From the NCBI GenBank assembly GCA_046753625.1, contig JBHHUB010000143.1, positions 1 through 10,355 of the forward strand: a stretch of 10,355 nt of DNA, written 5' to 3'. Positions within the stretch are counted from its first letter, which is position 1. Each line of letters opens with the position of its first letter. The notes beneath the pieces were generated by a model. The model made no database searches, had not been told where the DNA came from, and saw only the letters and a program-made list of their open reading frames with translations. This DNA is from JADFOB01 sp046753625 (GTDB lineage Bacteria > Planctomycetota > Phycisphaerae > UBA1845). Shown piece by piece: positions 1 through 7,422 of this stretch. The translations under genes and the position numbers were made by a program.

Positions 1-353
1 TGAACACCGCCCCGGTGCGCCCGAGCGTCTTGGCGGTGCAAGCGGTTCTGGATACCGGCGACGGGCGATACCCCGACATCAAGCAGTTGCTCGAATGCCT
101 GCAGGATGTCACGCCTCATGTATTTGCGCTGAACGCCAGTGAGCGCGCCGCGCGCGTCCAAGCGGAGGTCGCGATGAACATGGTCATGCTCGGGTGCCTC
201 TTTGCTTCCGGCGCCCTGCCCTGCTCGACCGAAGCGTTTCTTACAACGATTCAAAACCAGGTGCCGCCTAAGCTGCGCCGGATTAACCTGCGCGCCTTCC
301 GCGAAGGACTTGCGCATGGCGAGGCGGCGTGCGTCGGAGGTCGGTTGCGATGA
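1..353 (+). CDS. 2-oxoacid:ferredoxin oxidoreductase, IorB-like gamma/beta subunit (5' partial)
   Basis: This is the C-terminal part of a pyruvate/ketoisovalerate oxidoreductase gamma-domain protein, most like indolepyruvate:ferredoxin oxidoreductase beta (IorB). The family oxidatively decarboxylates 2-oxoacids (aryl- or branched-chain pyruvates) to acyl-CoA plus CO2 and reduces ferredoxin in the cytoplasm. The reading frame is open from base 3 (116 codons visible, stop 351-353), so the gene begins outside the window. Family signs are the N-x-x-P-V-x-P opening, the YPDIKQLLECL segment, NMVMLGCLFASGALP, and the terminal VPPKLRRINLRAFREG signature followed by a short tail. The alpha (TPP/4Fe-4S) subunit is presumably upstream and is not seen. 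The stop overlaps the ATG of the HyuA gene (ATGA at 350), so the two are translationally coupled. The substrate cannot be told from this fragment. Family assignment is fairly firm; the exact subunit name is less so. Confidence 0.75.
   Translation, partial: NTAPVRPSVLAVQAVLDTGDGRYPDIKQLLECLQDVTPHVFALNASERAARVQAEVAMNMVMLGCLFASGALPCSTEAFLTTIQNQVPPKLRRINLRAFREGLAHGEAACVGGRLR
336..340 (+). promoter_or_regulatory. Shine-Dalgarno GGAGG that fixes the HyuA start
   Basis: GGAGG lies 9 bases before ATG 350 and inside the 3' end of the IorB-like gene. It supports 350 over the in-frame GTG at 329, which would add seven Arg/Val-rich residues ahead of the family's usual start and has no such site. Confidence 0.75.
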
Positions 354-2464
354 GCCTGAAGATCGGGATTGATGTCGGAGGCACATTTACCGATTTCCTG
401 GTTGCCCGCCAAGACGCCGAACCCCAAATCCACAAGGTGCTGTCGACGCCTTCCGATCCCTCCATCGCGCTGGTCAACGGGCTATCTGATGTGGCTGCCA
501 AGATGGCCCTGTCCGAGACGGCATTCGCCGGCGCGATCGACACGATCGTGCATGGTACAACGGTCACCACCAACGCCGTCCTGACCGGGACCGGTGCCCG
601 GACCGGCCTGCTGACGACCCGCGGCCTGCGCGACGCCTTGGAAATGCGCCGCGGCGTCCGCGAAGAGCAATACAACAACCGCTACACCAACGTCCGCCCG
701 CTCGTGCCTCGTTACCTCCGCACGCCGGTTCGAGAGCGTCTCAACTATCGCGGAGACGTTCTTGAACCCGTGAACCTCGATGACGTCCACGCCGCGATCG
801 CGTTATACAAGGCTGAGCACGTCGATGCGGTGGCGATCTGCTTTATGAATGCCTTCGCCAACGCCGAGCACGAGCGACGCGCGGCCGAGCTTGTTCGGTC
901 GCAATTGCCCGATGCCTACCTGACCGTTTCTTCGGAACTGCTGCCCTCGATCCGGTTTTACGATCGCGTCAGTTCCACGGTGCTGAATTCCTACGTCGGA
1001 CCCAAGCTGGATCGATACCTGGATCGGCTGGTCGCGCGGCTGAAAGAATTCGGTTTCGCGGGTGTCTTGCTGGTGATGCAGTCCAACGGCGGCGTGATGG
1101 CTCCGGCGGTCGCCAGACAATGCCCGGCGCGCACGCTGCTTTCCGGCCCCGCGGCCGGTCCGGAGGCGGGGCTGGGCTACGTGCGATCCCACGGATACGA
1201 CAGTTGCATCACGGTCGACATGGGCGGTACGAGTTTCGACGCGGCGCTCGTTCAAGATGGTATGGCCGGCGTGGTCACCGAAGGGGCGGTCAACCGCCAC
1301 CGCATCGCGCTGCCGATGCTTGACATCGCCACCATCGGCGCCGGTGGCGGCAGCATCGCTACCATCGACGAGGGGGGTTTGCTGCGCATGGGGCCGCACA
1401 GTGCAGGCGCCGACCCGGGCCCGGTATGCTACGGCAAGGGCGGCACCCGGCCGACCTGCACCGACGCGGATCTGGTGCTGGGCTACCTGGATCCGACGTT
1501 TTTTGCCGGTGGGAAGATCCAGTTGGACGCCGCGGCCGCAGGAAGGGCCATCGAAACGCACATTGCCGGTCCGTTGGGGCTGTCCGTGGAGGCGGCGGCG
1601 GCCGGAATGGTCCGGGTCATCAACACGAATATGGCGGAAGGCGTCCGCGCCATTTCGGTGAAGCGCGGCTTCGATCCTCGGGACGTGCCGCTGGTGGCGG
1701 CCGGCGGCGCCGGGCCGTTGCACGCGGCCATGATCTGCCGCGAGTTGGAAATCCCGGTCTTCATCGTGCCGCGGGCGTCGTCAATTCTGTGCGCGGCCGG
1801 CATGCTCCACAGCGATCTTCGGTACGATTTCGTTTCTTCGTTTGTGTCGATGCTTGACGCAGTCGATTTCAAGGAATTGCAGGCGCGCACAAACGAAATG
1901 ATGGATGAAGGCGCTCGCCTGTTGGCCAGTGGGAACATCCCCGACGAGCGGCGCCAGTACGCCGTCAGCCTGGACTGCCGGTACGTCAAGCAATACCACG
2001 AGGTGTCCTTCGGCGTTGTGCTCGATGCCCTGCGCCGTGCTGATCTTGCGACCATTTCAGAGGCGTTCCACACAAAACACAAGGCGTTGTACGGGTATTC
2101 GCTCGAAGCGGAAGGCATCCCCGTGGAACTGATCAACGTTCGCGTGCGCGCTACCGGGAAGACCGAAAAGCCTACGTATGTGGAGGAATGCTATGCCGGC
2201 CCGACCAGCACAGGCGCCGTCAAAGGTGAGCGGCGCATCTTGGTGCCGGAGCATGGCACGTCCGATATGGTTTCCGTTTACGACGGGCACAAGACGCGCT
2301 ACGGAAACTGCATTGCCGGGCCGGCCATCGTCGAACAGGTGAACACGACGTTGCTGGTGACGGCCTCGTACGATTGCATCTGCGATCATCGAGGTAGTTT
2401 CGTGGTCTATGCCAAGGGGCAGGAAGAGCGGCTGCCCCAACCCTTGCAGGAGAAGCTGCCGTGA
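350..2464 (+). CDS. HyuA-type subunit, hydantoinase A / oxoprolinase / acetone carboxylase family
   Basis: This 704-residue protein is the nucleotide-binding partner of HyuB in enzymes that use ATP to open cyclic amides (N-methylhydantoinase, 5-oxoprolinase, caprolactamase) or to activate ketones for carboxylation (acetone and acetophenone carboxylases). The ASKHA-type phosphate motifs are visible: DVGGTFTD at residues 8-15, HGTTVTTNA from 68, DMGGTSFD at 290-297 and GGAGPLHA at 452-459. The middle also has the SAGADPGPVCYGKGG and TDADLVLGYLDP signatures. The order is the N-terminal Hydant_A_N domain, the hydantoinase A core, then a C-terminal domain with the YGYSLE and GPAIVE segments. Length is normal for the family and no lesion is seen. 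ATG 350 is chosen for its GGAGG site and the ATGA overlap. The stop overlaps hyuB (GTGA at 2461). Substrate is not deducible; with CoA enzymes alongside, a carboxylase-like or lactamase role is as likely as a hydantoinase. Confidence 0.9.
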   Translation: MSLKIGIDVGGTFTDFLVARQDAEPQIHKVLSTPSDPSIALVNGLSDVAAKMALSETAFAGAIDTIVHGTTVTTNAVLTGTGARTGLLTTRGLRDALEMRRGVREEQYNNRYTNVRPLVPRYLRTPVRERLNYRGDVLEPVNLDDVHAAIALYKAEHVDAVAICFMNAFANAEHERRAAELVRSQLPDAYLTVSSELLPSIRFYDRVSSTVLNSYVGPKLDRYLDRLVARLKEFGFAGVLLVMQSNGGVMAPAVARQCPARTLLSGPAAGPEAGLGYVRSHGYDSCITVDMGGTSFDAALVQDGMAGVVTEGAVNRHRIALPMLDIATIGAGGGSIATIDEGGLLRMGPHSAGADPGPVCYGKGGTRPTCTDADLVLGYLDPTFFAGGKIQLDAAAAGRAIETHIAGPLGLSVEAAAAGMVRVINTNMAEGVRAISVKRGFDPRDVPLVAAGGAGPLHAAMICRELEIPVFIVPRASSILCAAGMLHSDLRYDFVSSFVSMLDAVDFKELQARTNEMMDEGARLLASGNIPDERRQYAVSLDCRYVKQYHEVSFGVVLDALRRADLATISEAFHTKHKALYGYSLEAEGIPVELINVRVRATGKTEKPTYVEECYAGPTSTGAVKGERRILVPEHGTSDMVSVYDGHKTRYGNCIAGPAIVEQVNTTLLVTASYDCICDHRGSFVVYAKGQEERLPQPLQEKLP

Positions 2465-4206
2465 GTCAGGTGGATCCGATTCTCGTATCCGTGCTCGCCC
2501 GGGCGCTTAAGTCGCTGACGGATGAAATGAGCGTTTGCCTGCAGCAGACCACGCGATCGCCGATCCTGTGCGAAGCCAAAGATTTCGTGACGGGCGTGTA
2601 TGACGCCGATGGCAACATGCTCGAACAGACCGAGAACCTGCCGATCCTTTCGTTTTCGCTTGGCCCGGTCTGCAAGTACATCATCGAATACTTCGGCGAC
2701 GACATCCATCCCGGCGACGTCATCTTCCACAACGACGTCTTCAGCATGGGCAATCAGAACAACGACGTGGCGGTATTCAAGCCGATCTTTTTCGAGGATC
2801 GGCTGGTCGCGTGGTCGGCTTGCAAGGGTCATCAGGCGGACATCGGCGGCGCCGTGGCCGGCGGATACAACCCCAACGCTACCGAGGTGTGGCAGGAAGC
2901 GCTGCGCATCCCGCCGGTCAAAGTGTACGACAGGGGCAAGCTTCGCAAGGATGTCTGGGATTTGATCTTCGCCAACATTCGCTTCGACATCGTCCAGCAG
3001 GACATGCGCGCCGAGATCGGTTCGTGCGTGGTCGGCGAGCGGCGGATGCTGCACCTGCTGGAGAAATACGGTTGCGAGCGATTCGACACGCACAAGAAGG
3101 CGCTGTTTGCTTCGACGCAAAAGACGATGGAGGCCGAGATTGCTGCGTTTCCCAACGGCGAATATCGAGGCGAATCCATCATTTACTACGACGGTCGAAA
3201 CGTCGGTAAGCAGTACACCATTCGCGTCAAGGTCATCATCGAAGATCGCGCCGTGACGTTCGACTACACCGATACGGACGCCCAGACCAACGCCTTCGTC
3301 AACGGCACGTACACGTCCAGCGCGTCGTCGGCGGTGTTGACGTTTTTGCAAATGGTCAACCCGGACATGCCGCACAATCAGGGCATGGTGACACCGCTGC
3401 GGATCATCATTCCGGAAGGAACGATTCTCAACGCCGCCTACCCGGCCGCCACGACCTACGGCAATCACTTGTGCCCGGCCAACGCGGATGCCATAGCGCG
3501 GGCACTGGCACCGGTGGTGCCGGAGCGCGTGACGGCCGGATGGAATCATTTGCTTTGCGCGCTGACCACGGGCTTGGACCCGCGGTGCAACGACAAGTAT
3601 GTCGACATCTGCTTCATGGGGCTCAAGGGCGGCTCGGGCGCTCTGCGCGGCGTGGACGGCTACGATCACATCGGCATGATCGACGCCGCCGGCGGATTGT
3701 TGGATCAAGATTATGAGATGTTCGAGCAGCAAACGCCGCACGTGCTGGTTCGGCATGAGTACTTGTGCGACTCGGCCGGTGCCGGGCAAAACCGCGGCGG
3801 ATTGGGTGTGGAAACCGAATTTGAAATCGGATCGGATGATACGCAACTGGTCGTCTTCGGCGACGGCGACGTGGAACCCGCGTTCGGCTTGCACGGCGGG
3901 GGCGCGGGAAGTTTGAACGGCATCACGCTGCGCTACCCCGACGGCCGCGAGCATGTACCGCGCTGTCTCGATCTGATCACAGGCGTGCCGAAACAAACGC
4001 GCTTCCGGCAGTTGGCCGGCGGCGGCGGCGGATATGGCGATCCCTACTTGCGTCCGGCCGAGGTCGTCGCGCAGGAGGTTCGCGACGGCATTATTTCCGT
4101 TGAGGCGGCGCGCCGGGTGTATGGCGTTGTCGTGAATGGGCGAACATTCGCGCTGGATGACGCCGCGACGGCCGCGTTGCGCGGCCACGGCAAGAGCAAG
4201 GATTGA
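2461..4206 (+). CDS. HyuB-type subunit, hydantoinase B / oxoprolinase / acetone carboxylase family
   Basis: This 581-residue protein is the catalytic partner of the preceding HyuA, expected to act in a cytoplasmic HyuA-HyuB complex. Signatures in order are RSPILCEAKDF (early), HPGDVIFHNDVF (about 83-94), the metal-site region with D102 and GHQADIGG (H124), PEGTILNA (about 320), GLHGGGAGSLNG, and the glycine-rich GGGGGYGDP followed by VAQEVRDGIISVEAARRVYGVV at the C-terminus, which are the family's hallmarks. Length matches stand-alone HyuB proteins. GTG 2461 is used because AGGAGA (2448-2453) sits 7 bases upstream and because it overlaps the HyuA stop. One oddity is that Gln99 stands where acetone carboxylase has a metal-binding His (see findings). 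No acetone-carboxylase gamma subunit is seen downstream, so a plain HyuAB enzyme is more likely than a classic AcxABC. Family certain, substrate unknown. Confidence 0.9.
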   Translation: MSQVDPILVSVLARALKSLTDEMSVCLQQTTRSPILCEAKDFVTGVYDADGNMLEQTENLPILSFSLGPVCKYIIEYFGDDIHPGDVIFHNDVFSMGNQNNDVAVFKPIFFEDRLVAWSACKGHQADIGGAVAGGYNPNATEVWQEALRIPPVKVYDRGKLRKDVWDLIFANIRFDIVQQDMRAEIGSCVVGERRMLHLLEKYGCERFDTHKKALFASTQKTMEAEIAAFPNGEYRGESIIYYDGRNVGKQYTIRVKVIIEDRAVTFDYTDTDAQTNAFVNGTYTSSASSAVLTFLQMVNPDMPHNQGMVTPLRIIIPEGTILNAAYPAATTYGNHLCPANADAIARALAPVVPERVTAGWNHLLCALTTGLDPRCNDKYVDICFMGLKGGSGALRGVDGYDHIGMIDAAGGLLDQDYEMFEQQTPHVLVRHEYLCDSAGAGQNRGGLGVETEFEIGSDDTQLVVFGDGDVEPAFGLHGGGAGSLNGITLRYPDGREHVPRCLDLITGVPKQTRFRQLAGGGGGYGDPYLRPAEVVAQEVRDGIISVEAARRVYGVVVNGRTFALDDAATAALRGHGKSKD

Positions 4207-4214
4207 CTGAAAGT

Positions 4215-5345
4215 ATGGATTTCGCGCTGTCTGAAGATCAAACGCAGTTGCGCAATGTCTTCGCCCGGTTCTGCGACGAGCAAATCCGGCCGCGCGCGGC
4301 CGCGCTGGATGAAGCGGGCGAATTTCCGCACGAGCTGTTCCGACAGTTGGGCGAACTGGGTTGTTTTGGGCTTCGCTATCCGGAATCGGTCGGTGGCACC
4401 GGGCTGGACTTGTTTTCGTTTTGCCTGGCGATTCGCGAAGTCGCGCGCGGCTCGCTGTCGTTGGCCGCTTCGGCGTCCATGCAGGCGGTGATGGGAACGT
4501 ATTTCCTGCACGCGCTGGGCAACGAGGATATCCACAATCGGCTGCTTCAATCGGCGATTCGAGGCGAAAAGATCGGTACGATTTGTATTACCGAGCCCGA
4601 CGCCGGGAGCGATCTTTCGGGGATCGCCACGTCGGCTGAAAAGACGCCGGAAGGGTACCTCATCACGGGGCAGAAGACGTGGATCACGTCGGCGCCGGTT
4701 GCGGATTTCTTCACGGTGTTCGCGCGAGCCGGACCGGACCGCCGCCTGACGATCTTTCTGGTCGAGCGGGACTTCCCGGGCCTTCGGATCGGAAGGAGCA
4801 TTGAAAAGATGGGCGTTCGCGCGTCGCCGACGTCGGAGGTGTTCTTCGATCGTTGTCTCGTGCCCGAAGGCCATCGCCTCGGCGCGGAAGGGGAAGGCGA
4901 AAACGCGTTGCGGGCCATTCTTTCCGACGTCCGCATTTTGACCGGCGCGCTGGCCCTCGGCGTGGCGCAGGCCGCGCTCGACGATGCGCGGCAATACGCC
5001 GCCGACCGAAAAGCGTTCGGCAAGCCGATCAACCGCTTTCAGGCCATTGGGATGCACCTGGCGGAGATGGGAACGGAGTTGGAAGCGGCGACGCATCTGG
5101 TGCATTACGCGGCGTGGCTGGCGGATCAGGGTCGGCCCCACCGGCGCGAGGCGGCCATGGCCAAGCTCTTCGCGACCGAGCGGGCGGCGGCGATCTGTGA
5201 CAAGGCCACGCGCATTTTCGGCTCGTATGGGTTTGCGATGGAGTTTTCGGCGCAGCGGTATCTGCGCGACATCCGATTCACGCTCTACGGCGGGGGCACG
5301 AGCGAAATCCTGAAGCTGTTGATCGCCAAGGAGATGGCATCATGA
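4215..5345 (+). CDS. acyl-CoA dehydrogenase family protein, atypical catalytic-base positions
   Basis: This 376-residue FAD flavoprotein is expected to make a 2,3-enoyl-CoA from an acyl-CoA and pass electrons to ETF. The usual three parts are present: N-terminal helices from MDFALSEDQ, a central beta domain with ITEPDAGSD (125-133) and TWITSA (155-160), and a C-terminal helical domain with DRKAFGKPI (264-272) and GSYGFA. Near the C-terminus it reads LYGGGTSEI (357-365) instead of the common YEGTSEI, so the classical catalytic Glu position is Gly360. The alternative helix-G position is Val239, next to Asp238. ATG 4215 is chosen because it gives the canonical family start; AAGGA (4198-4202) is 12 bases upstream. 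TTG 4203 would give a TTGA overlap with hyuB and four more residues, and cannot be excluded. The stop overlaps the next gene (ATGA 5342). Size and context suggest a short/branched or dicarboxylyl-CoA substrate, but this is not shown. Confidence 0.88.
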   Translation: MDFALSEDQTQLRNVFARFCDEQIRPRAAALDEAGEFPHELFRQLGELGCFGLRYPESVGGTGLDLFSFCLAIREVARGSLSLAASASMQAVMGTYFLHALGNEDIHNRLLQSAIRGEKIGTICITEPDAGSDLSGIATSAEKTPEGYLITGQKTWITSAPVADFFTVFARAGPDRRLTIFLVERDFPGLRIGRSIEKMGVRASPTSEVFFDRCLVPEGHRLGAEGEGENALRAILSDVRILTGALALGVAQAALDDARQYAADRKAFGKPINRFQAIGMHLAEMGTELEAATHLVHYAAWLADQGRPHRREAAMAKLFATERAAAICDKATRIFGSYGFAMEFSAQRYLRDIRFTLYGGGTSEILKLLIAKEMAS

Positions 5346-5788
5346 CGGCCCCGAGCCGCCCGGCCGAGATCGTGGGAAGATCCAACGCCATGACCGCAAC
5401 GCGCAAACCCAAAGTGCTGATCGCCAAAGCCGGCCTTGATGGGCACGACGTGGGGGCCAAGATCGTGGCCCGTGCGTTGCTCGACGCCGGGTTTGACGTC
5501 ACGTATACGGGGCTGAGGCAATCGCCCGAGCAAATCCTTGGCCGGGCCCATGCGCTGAACGTGGATGTCGTCGGCCTGTCCCTGCTCTCCGGCTCACACT
5601 TGCCCTTCTGCCGGAAATTGGGCGCGTTGCGGCAAGAAGCCGGGCCGGGCAATGTGTTGTGGATCGTCGGTGGCGTCATTCCCCAAGCCGATCAAGAGGC
5701 GCTGAGGCGGATCGGCGTTGATGGCGTGTTCCCCGTCGGCACGCCGCTTGAGTCGATCGCCGATTTTATTTGGAAGCATGTTTCATGA
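5342..5788 (+). CDS. B12-binding small subunit of a methylmalonyl-CoA mutase-type mutase
   Basis: This 148-residue protein is a stand-alone cobalamin-binding domain that carries adenosylcobalamin for the large subunit encoded next. The B12 motif is complete: D33-x-H35-x-x-G38 within AGLDGHDVGAKIVARAL, where His35 should be the lower cobalt ligand; then SLLSG at 80-84 and VGGVIP at 109-114. The TYTGLRQSPEQI segment is typical of McmA2-like subunits. ATG 5342 overlaps the dehydrogenase stop and has AAGGAG (5328-5333) 8 bases ahead. An internal ATG at 5390 (Met17) also has a purine-rich site (5374-5380) and would give the more usual family N-terminus, so 16 residues are in doubt. The stop overlaps the large-subunit start (ATGA 5785). 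Placing the small subunit before the large one, directly fused by overlap, argues that they form one enzyme. Confidence 0.92.
   Translation: MTAPSRPAEIVGRSNAMTATRKPKVLIAKAGLDGHDVGAKIVARALLDAGFDVTYTGLRQSPEQILGRAHALNVDVVGLSLLSGSHLPFCRKLGALRQEAGPGNVLWIVGGVIPQADQEALRRIGVDGVFPVGTPLESIADFIWKHVS
5772..5776 (+). promoter_or_regulatory. Shine-Dalgarno GGAAG that fixes the mutase large-subunit start
   Basis: GGAAG lies 8 bases before ATG 5785, inside the last codons of the small subunit. It and the ATGA overlap favour 5785 over the in-frame TTG at 5770, which precedes the site. Confidence 0.6.
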
Positions 5789-7422
5789 ATGGTCCCGATG
5801 AATCCAAGCCGCCGCCCGTTGTCAACGAATCGGGCATCGAGATCCAACCGCTTTACACCGAGGCCGACGTGGCGCAGAGCGGTGGGTGCGACCGCGTTGG
5901 CCTGCCGGGCGAATATCCGTTCACGCGCGGCATCCACAAGCAGATGTACCGCAAGCGGCCGTGGACCATGCGGCAGTATGCCGGGTTTGGCACGCCGGAA
6001 GCGACCAATGAACGGTTTCGCTTCCTGATTGAAAACGGCCAAACCGGGCTGAACGTGGCGTTCGATTTGCCCACGCAAGTCGGGCTGGATTCCGATGACG
6101 CCATGGCCGAAGGCGAAGTGGGCCGGGTCGGCATGGCGGTGGACACGTTGAAGGATTTTGAGATCGCCTTTGACGGGATCGATCTGGAGCAGATCACGGT
6201 TTCGCTCACGATCAACGGCGCGGCGGTCACGCTGATTGCCATGTATCTGGCATTGGCGGAAAAGCGCGGCTACGACATCGCCAAGCTTCGAGGCACCGCG
6301 CAAAATGATATCCTCAAGGAGTTCATCGGCCGCGGCACGTGGATATTTCCCGTGCGGCCGTCGATCAAACTGGTGGGCGATACGATCCTGCACTGCGCCG
6401 AGCACGCCCCGCGGTACAGTCCGGTGAGCGTGTGCGGCTACCACATCCGTGAATCCGGCGCCAACCCGGTTGGGGAAATGGCCTACGCGTTTTGCATCGC
6501 CCGGGCGTACATCGACCACGTGCTGGAGCGGGGATTGGACATCGATGGATTCGCCTCGCGCCTTTCGTTTAACTTTGATATTTACGGCGGCTTGTTCGAG
6601 CAGGTCGCCAAATTCCGCGCGGCGCGGCGCCTTTGGGCCACGCTGATCAAGGAGGACTACGGCGCCAGCGATCCACGGTCGATGTGGATGCGCATGATCG
6701 CCGGCGGCGGCGGGGCGGGCCTGACGATCGAACAGCCGGAAAACAACATCGTTCGCGGCGCGTACTACGCGTTGATCAGCGCGCTGTCCGGTACGCAAAC
6801 GATGGCCTTGTGCTGTTACGACGAGGCCTACACGATTCCGTCGGAGAGAGCGTCGCGCCTTTCGCTTCGGACCATGCAGATTTTGATCGAGGAGATGGGC
6901 CTCTGCGATACCGTCGACCCGCTCGGCGGATCGTACTACGTCGAGACGCTGACGAATCAGATGGAATCGCGCATTCGAGAGGAAATGCGGGCGGTGGATG
7001 CCGGGGGCGGTATCGTACGCGGTATCGAAACCGGCCGCATTCAAAACTCGGTGTCGAGGCAAGCGTACACGCGGCTGAAAGACCAGCAGGAGGGTGTCGT
7101 CCGCAAGGTCGGCGTGAACTGCTATCAAGAGGAAGGGGAAGAGGAGGAGCGGCCCATCGAGTACCACGCGTTTAAGGAGGATGCGTGTCAGGCCCAGATC
7201 GCGCGACTGGACCAAACGCGAAAGCAACGGGACGGCGCCGCGGTGCAGCACGCCTTGGCCAAGGTGACCGAAGATGCGGCCGCCGACCGAAACGTGATGG
7301 GATCCATCGTCGAAGCGGTCAAAGCGTATGCGTCCGTAGGCGAGATCACCGAGTGCCTGGTGCGGGTGTATGGGCGGTATGAGGAACCGATCAACCTTGA
7401 GCAGGCGGAAACACAACTATGA
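5785..7422 (+). CDS. Adenosylcobalamin-dependent acyl-CoA mutase, large subunit (divergent MCM family)
   Basis: This 545-residue catalytic subunit is a methylmalonyl-CoA mutase-type TIM barrel lacking the B12 domain, which is supplied by the preceding gene. Family signs are GEYPFTRGIHKQMY, RPWTMRQYAGF (58-68), GLNVAFDLPTQVGLDSD, QNDILKEF (173-180), GYH (218-220), RLSF (259-262), KFRAARRLW, DPLGGSYYVE and GEITECLVRVYGRY. By alignment from memory with Propionibacterium MutB, Tyr65 matches Tyr89, Gln173 Gln197, Arg183 Arg207 and His220 His244. These are the methylmalonyl/succinyl-type choices, not the Phe/Gln of isobutyryl-CoA mutase or Ile/Gln of 2-hydroxyisobutyryl-CoA mutase. However Phe287, His328, Gln330 and Asn366 are replaced by Asn263, Ile305, Gly307 and Cys343, so the true substrate is open. 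An acidic run (E449-E455) lengthens the loop before the C-terminal helices. No MeaB/ArgK chaperone or epimerase gene is in the window. Confidence 0.92.
   Translation: MNGPDESKPPPVVNESGIEIQPLYTEADVAQSGGCDRVGLPGEYPFTRGIHKQMYRKRPWTMRQYAGFGTPEATNERFRFLIENGQTGLNVAFDLPTQVGLDSDDAMAEGEVGRVGMAVDTLKDFEIAFDGIDLEQITVSLTINGAAVTLIAMYLALAEKRGYDIAKLRGTAQNDILKEFIGRGTWIFPVRPSIKLVGDTILHCAEHAPRYSPVSVCGYHIRESGANPVGEMAYAFCIARAYIDHVLERGLDIDGFASRLSFNFDIYGGLFEQVAKFRAARRLWATLIKEDYGASDPRSMWMRMIAGGGGAGLTIEQPENNIVRGAYYALISALSGTQTMALCCYDEAYTIPSERASRLSLRTMQILIEEMGLCDTVDPLGGSYYVETLTNQMESRIREEMRAVDAGGGIVRGIETGRIQNSVSRQAYTRLKDQQEGVVRKVGVNCYQEEGEEEERPIEYHAFKEDACQAQIARLDQTRKQRDGAAVQHALAKVTEDAAADRNVMGSIVEAVKAYASVGEITECLVRVYGRYEEPINLEQAETQL

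Noticed and set aside
803..1723. 306-codon minus-strand frame within the HyuA gene
   Set aside because: Low-complexity Arg/His/Gln composition, no domain, and fully inside a convincing gene.
2407..4188. 593-codon open frame on the minus strand across hyuB
   Set aside because: Its translation is Arg/His/Val-rich with no recognisable domain, and it mirrors a clear HyuB. Such antisense frames are expected from GC-rich codon bias.
350..4206. Calling HyuAB an acetone carboxylase
   Set aside because: No gamma subunit is present and a metal-ligand His is Gln; only family membership is supported.
5692..7416. 574-codon open frame on the minus strand across the mutase
   Set aside because: No family features, and it covers a well-conserved mutase almost end to end; same codon-bias artefact.
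5785..7422. Naming the mutase mutB/mcmA, icmA or hcmA
   Set aside because: Tyr65 and Arg183 exclude the isobutyryl and hydroxyisobutyryl types, while the replaced HxQ and SLHTN motifs make a plain methylmalonyl-CoA label unsafe.
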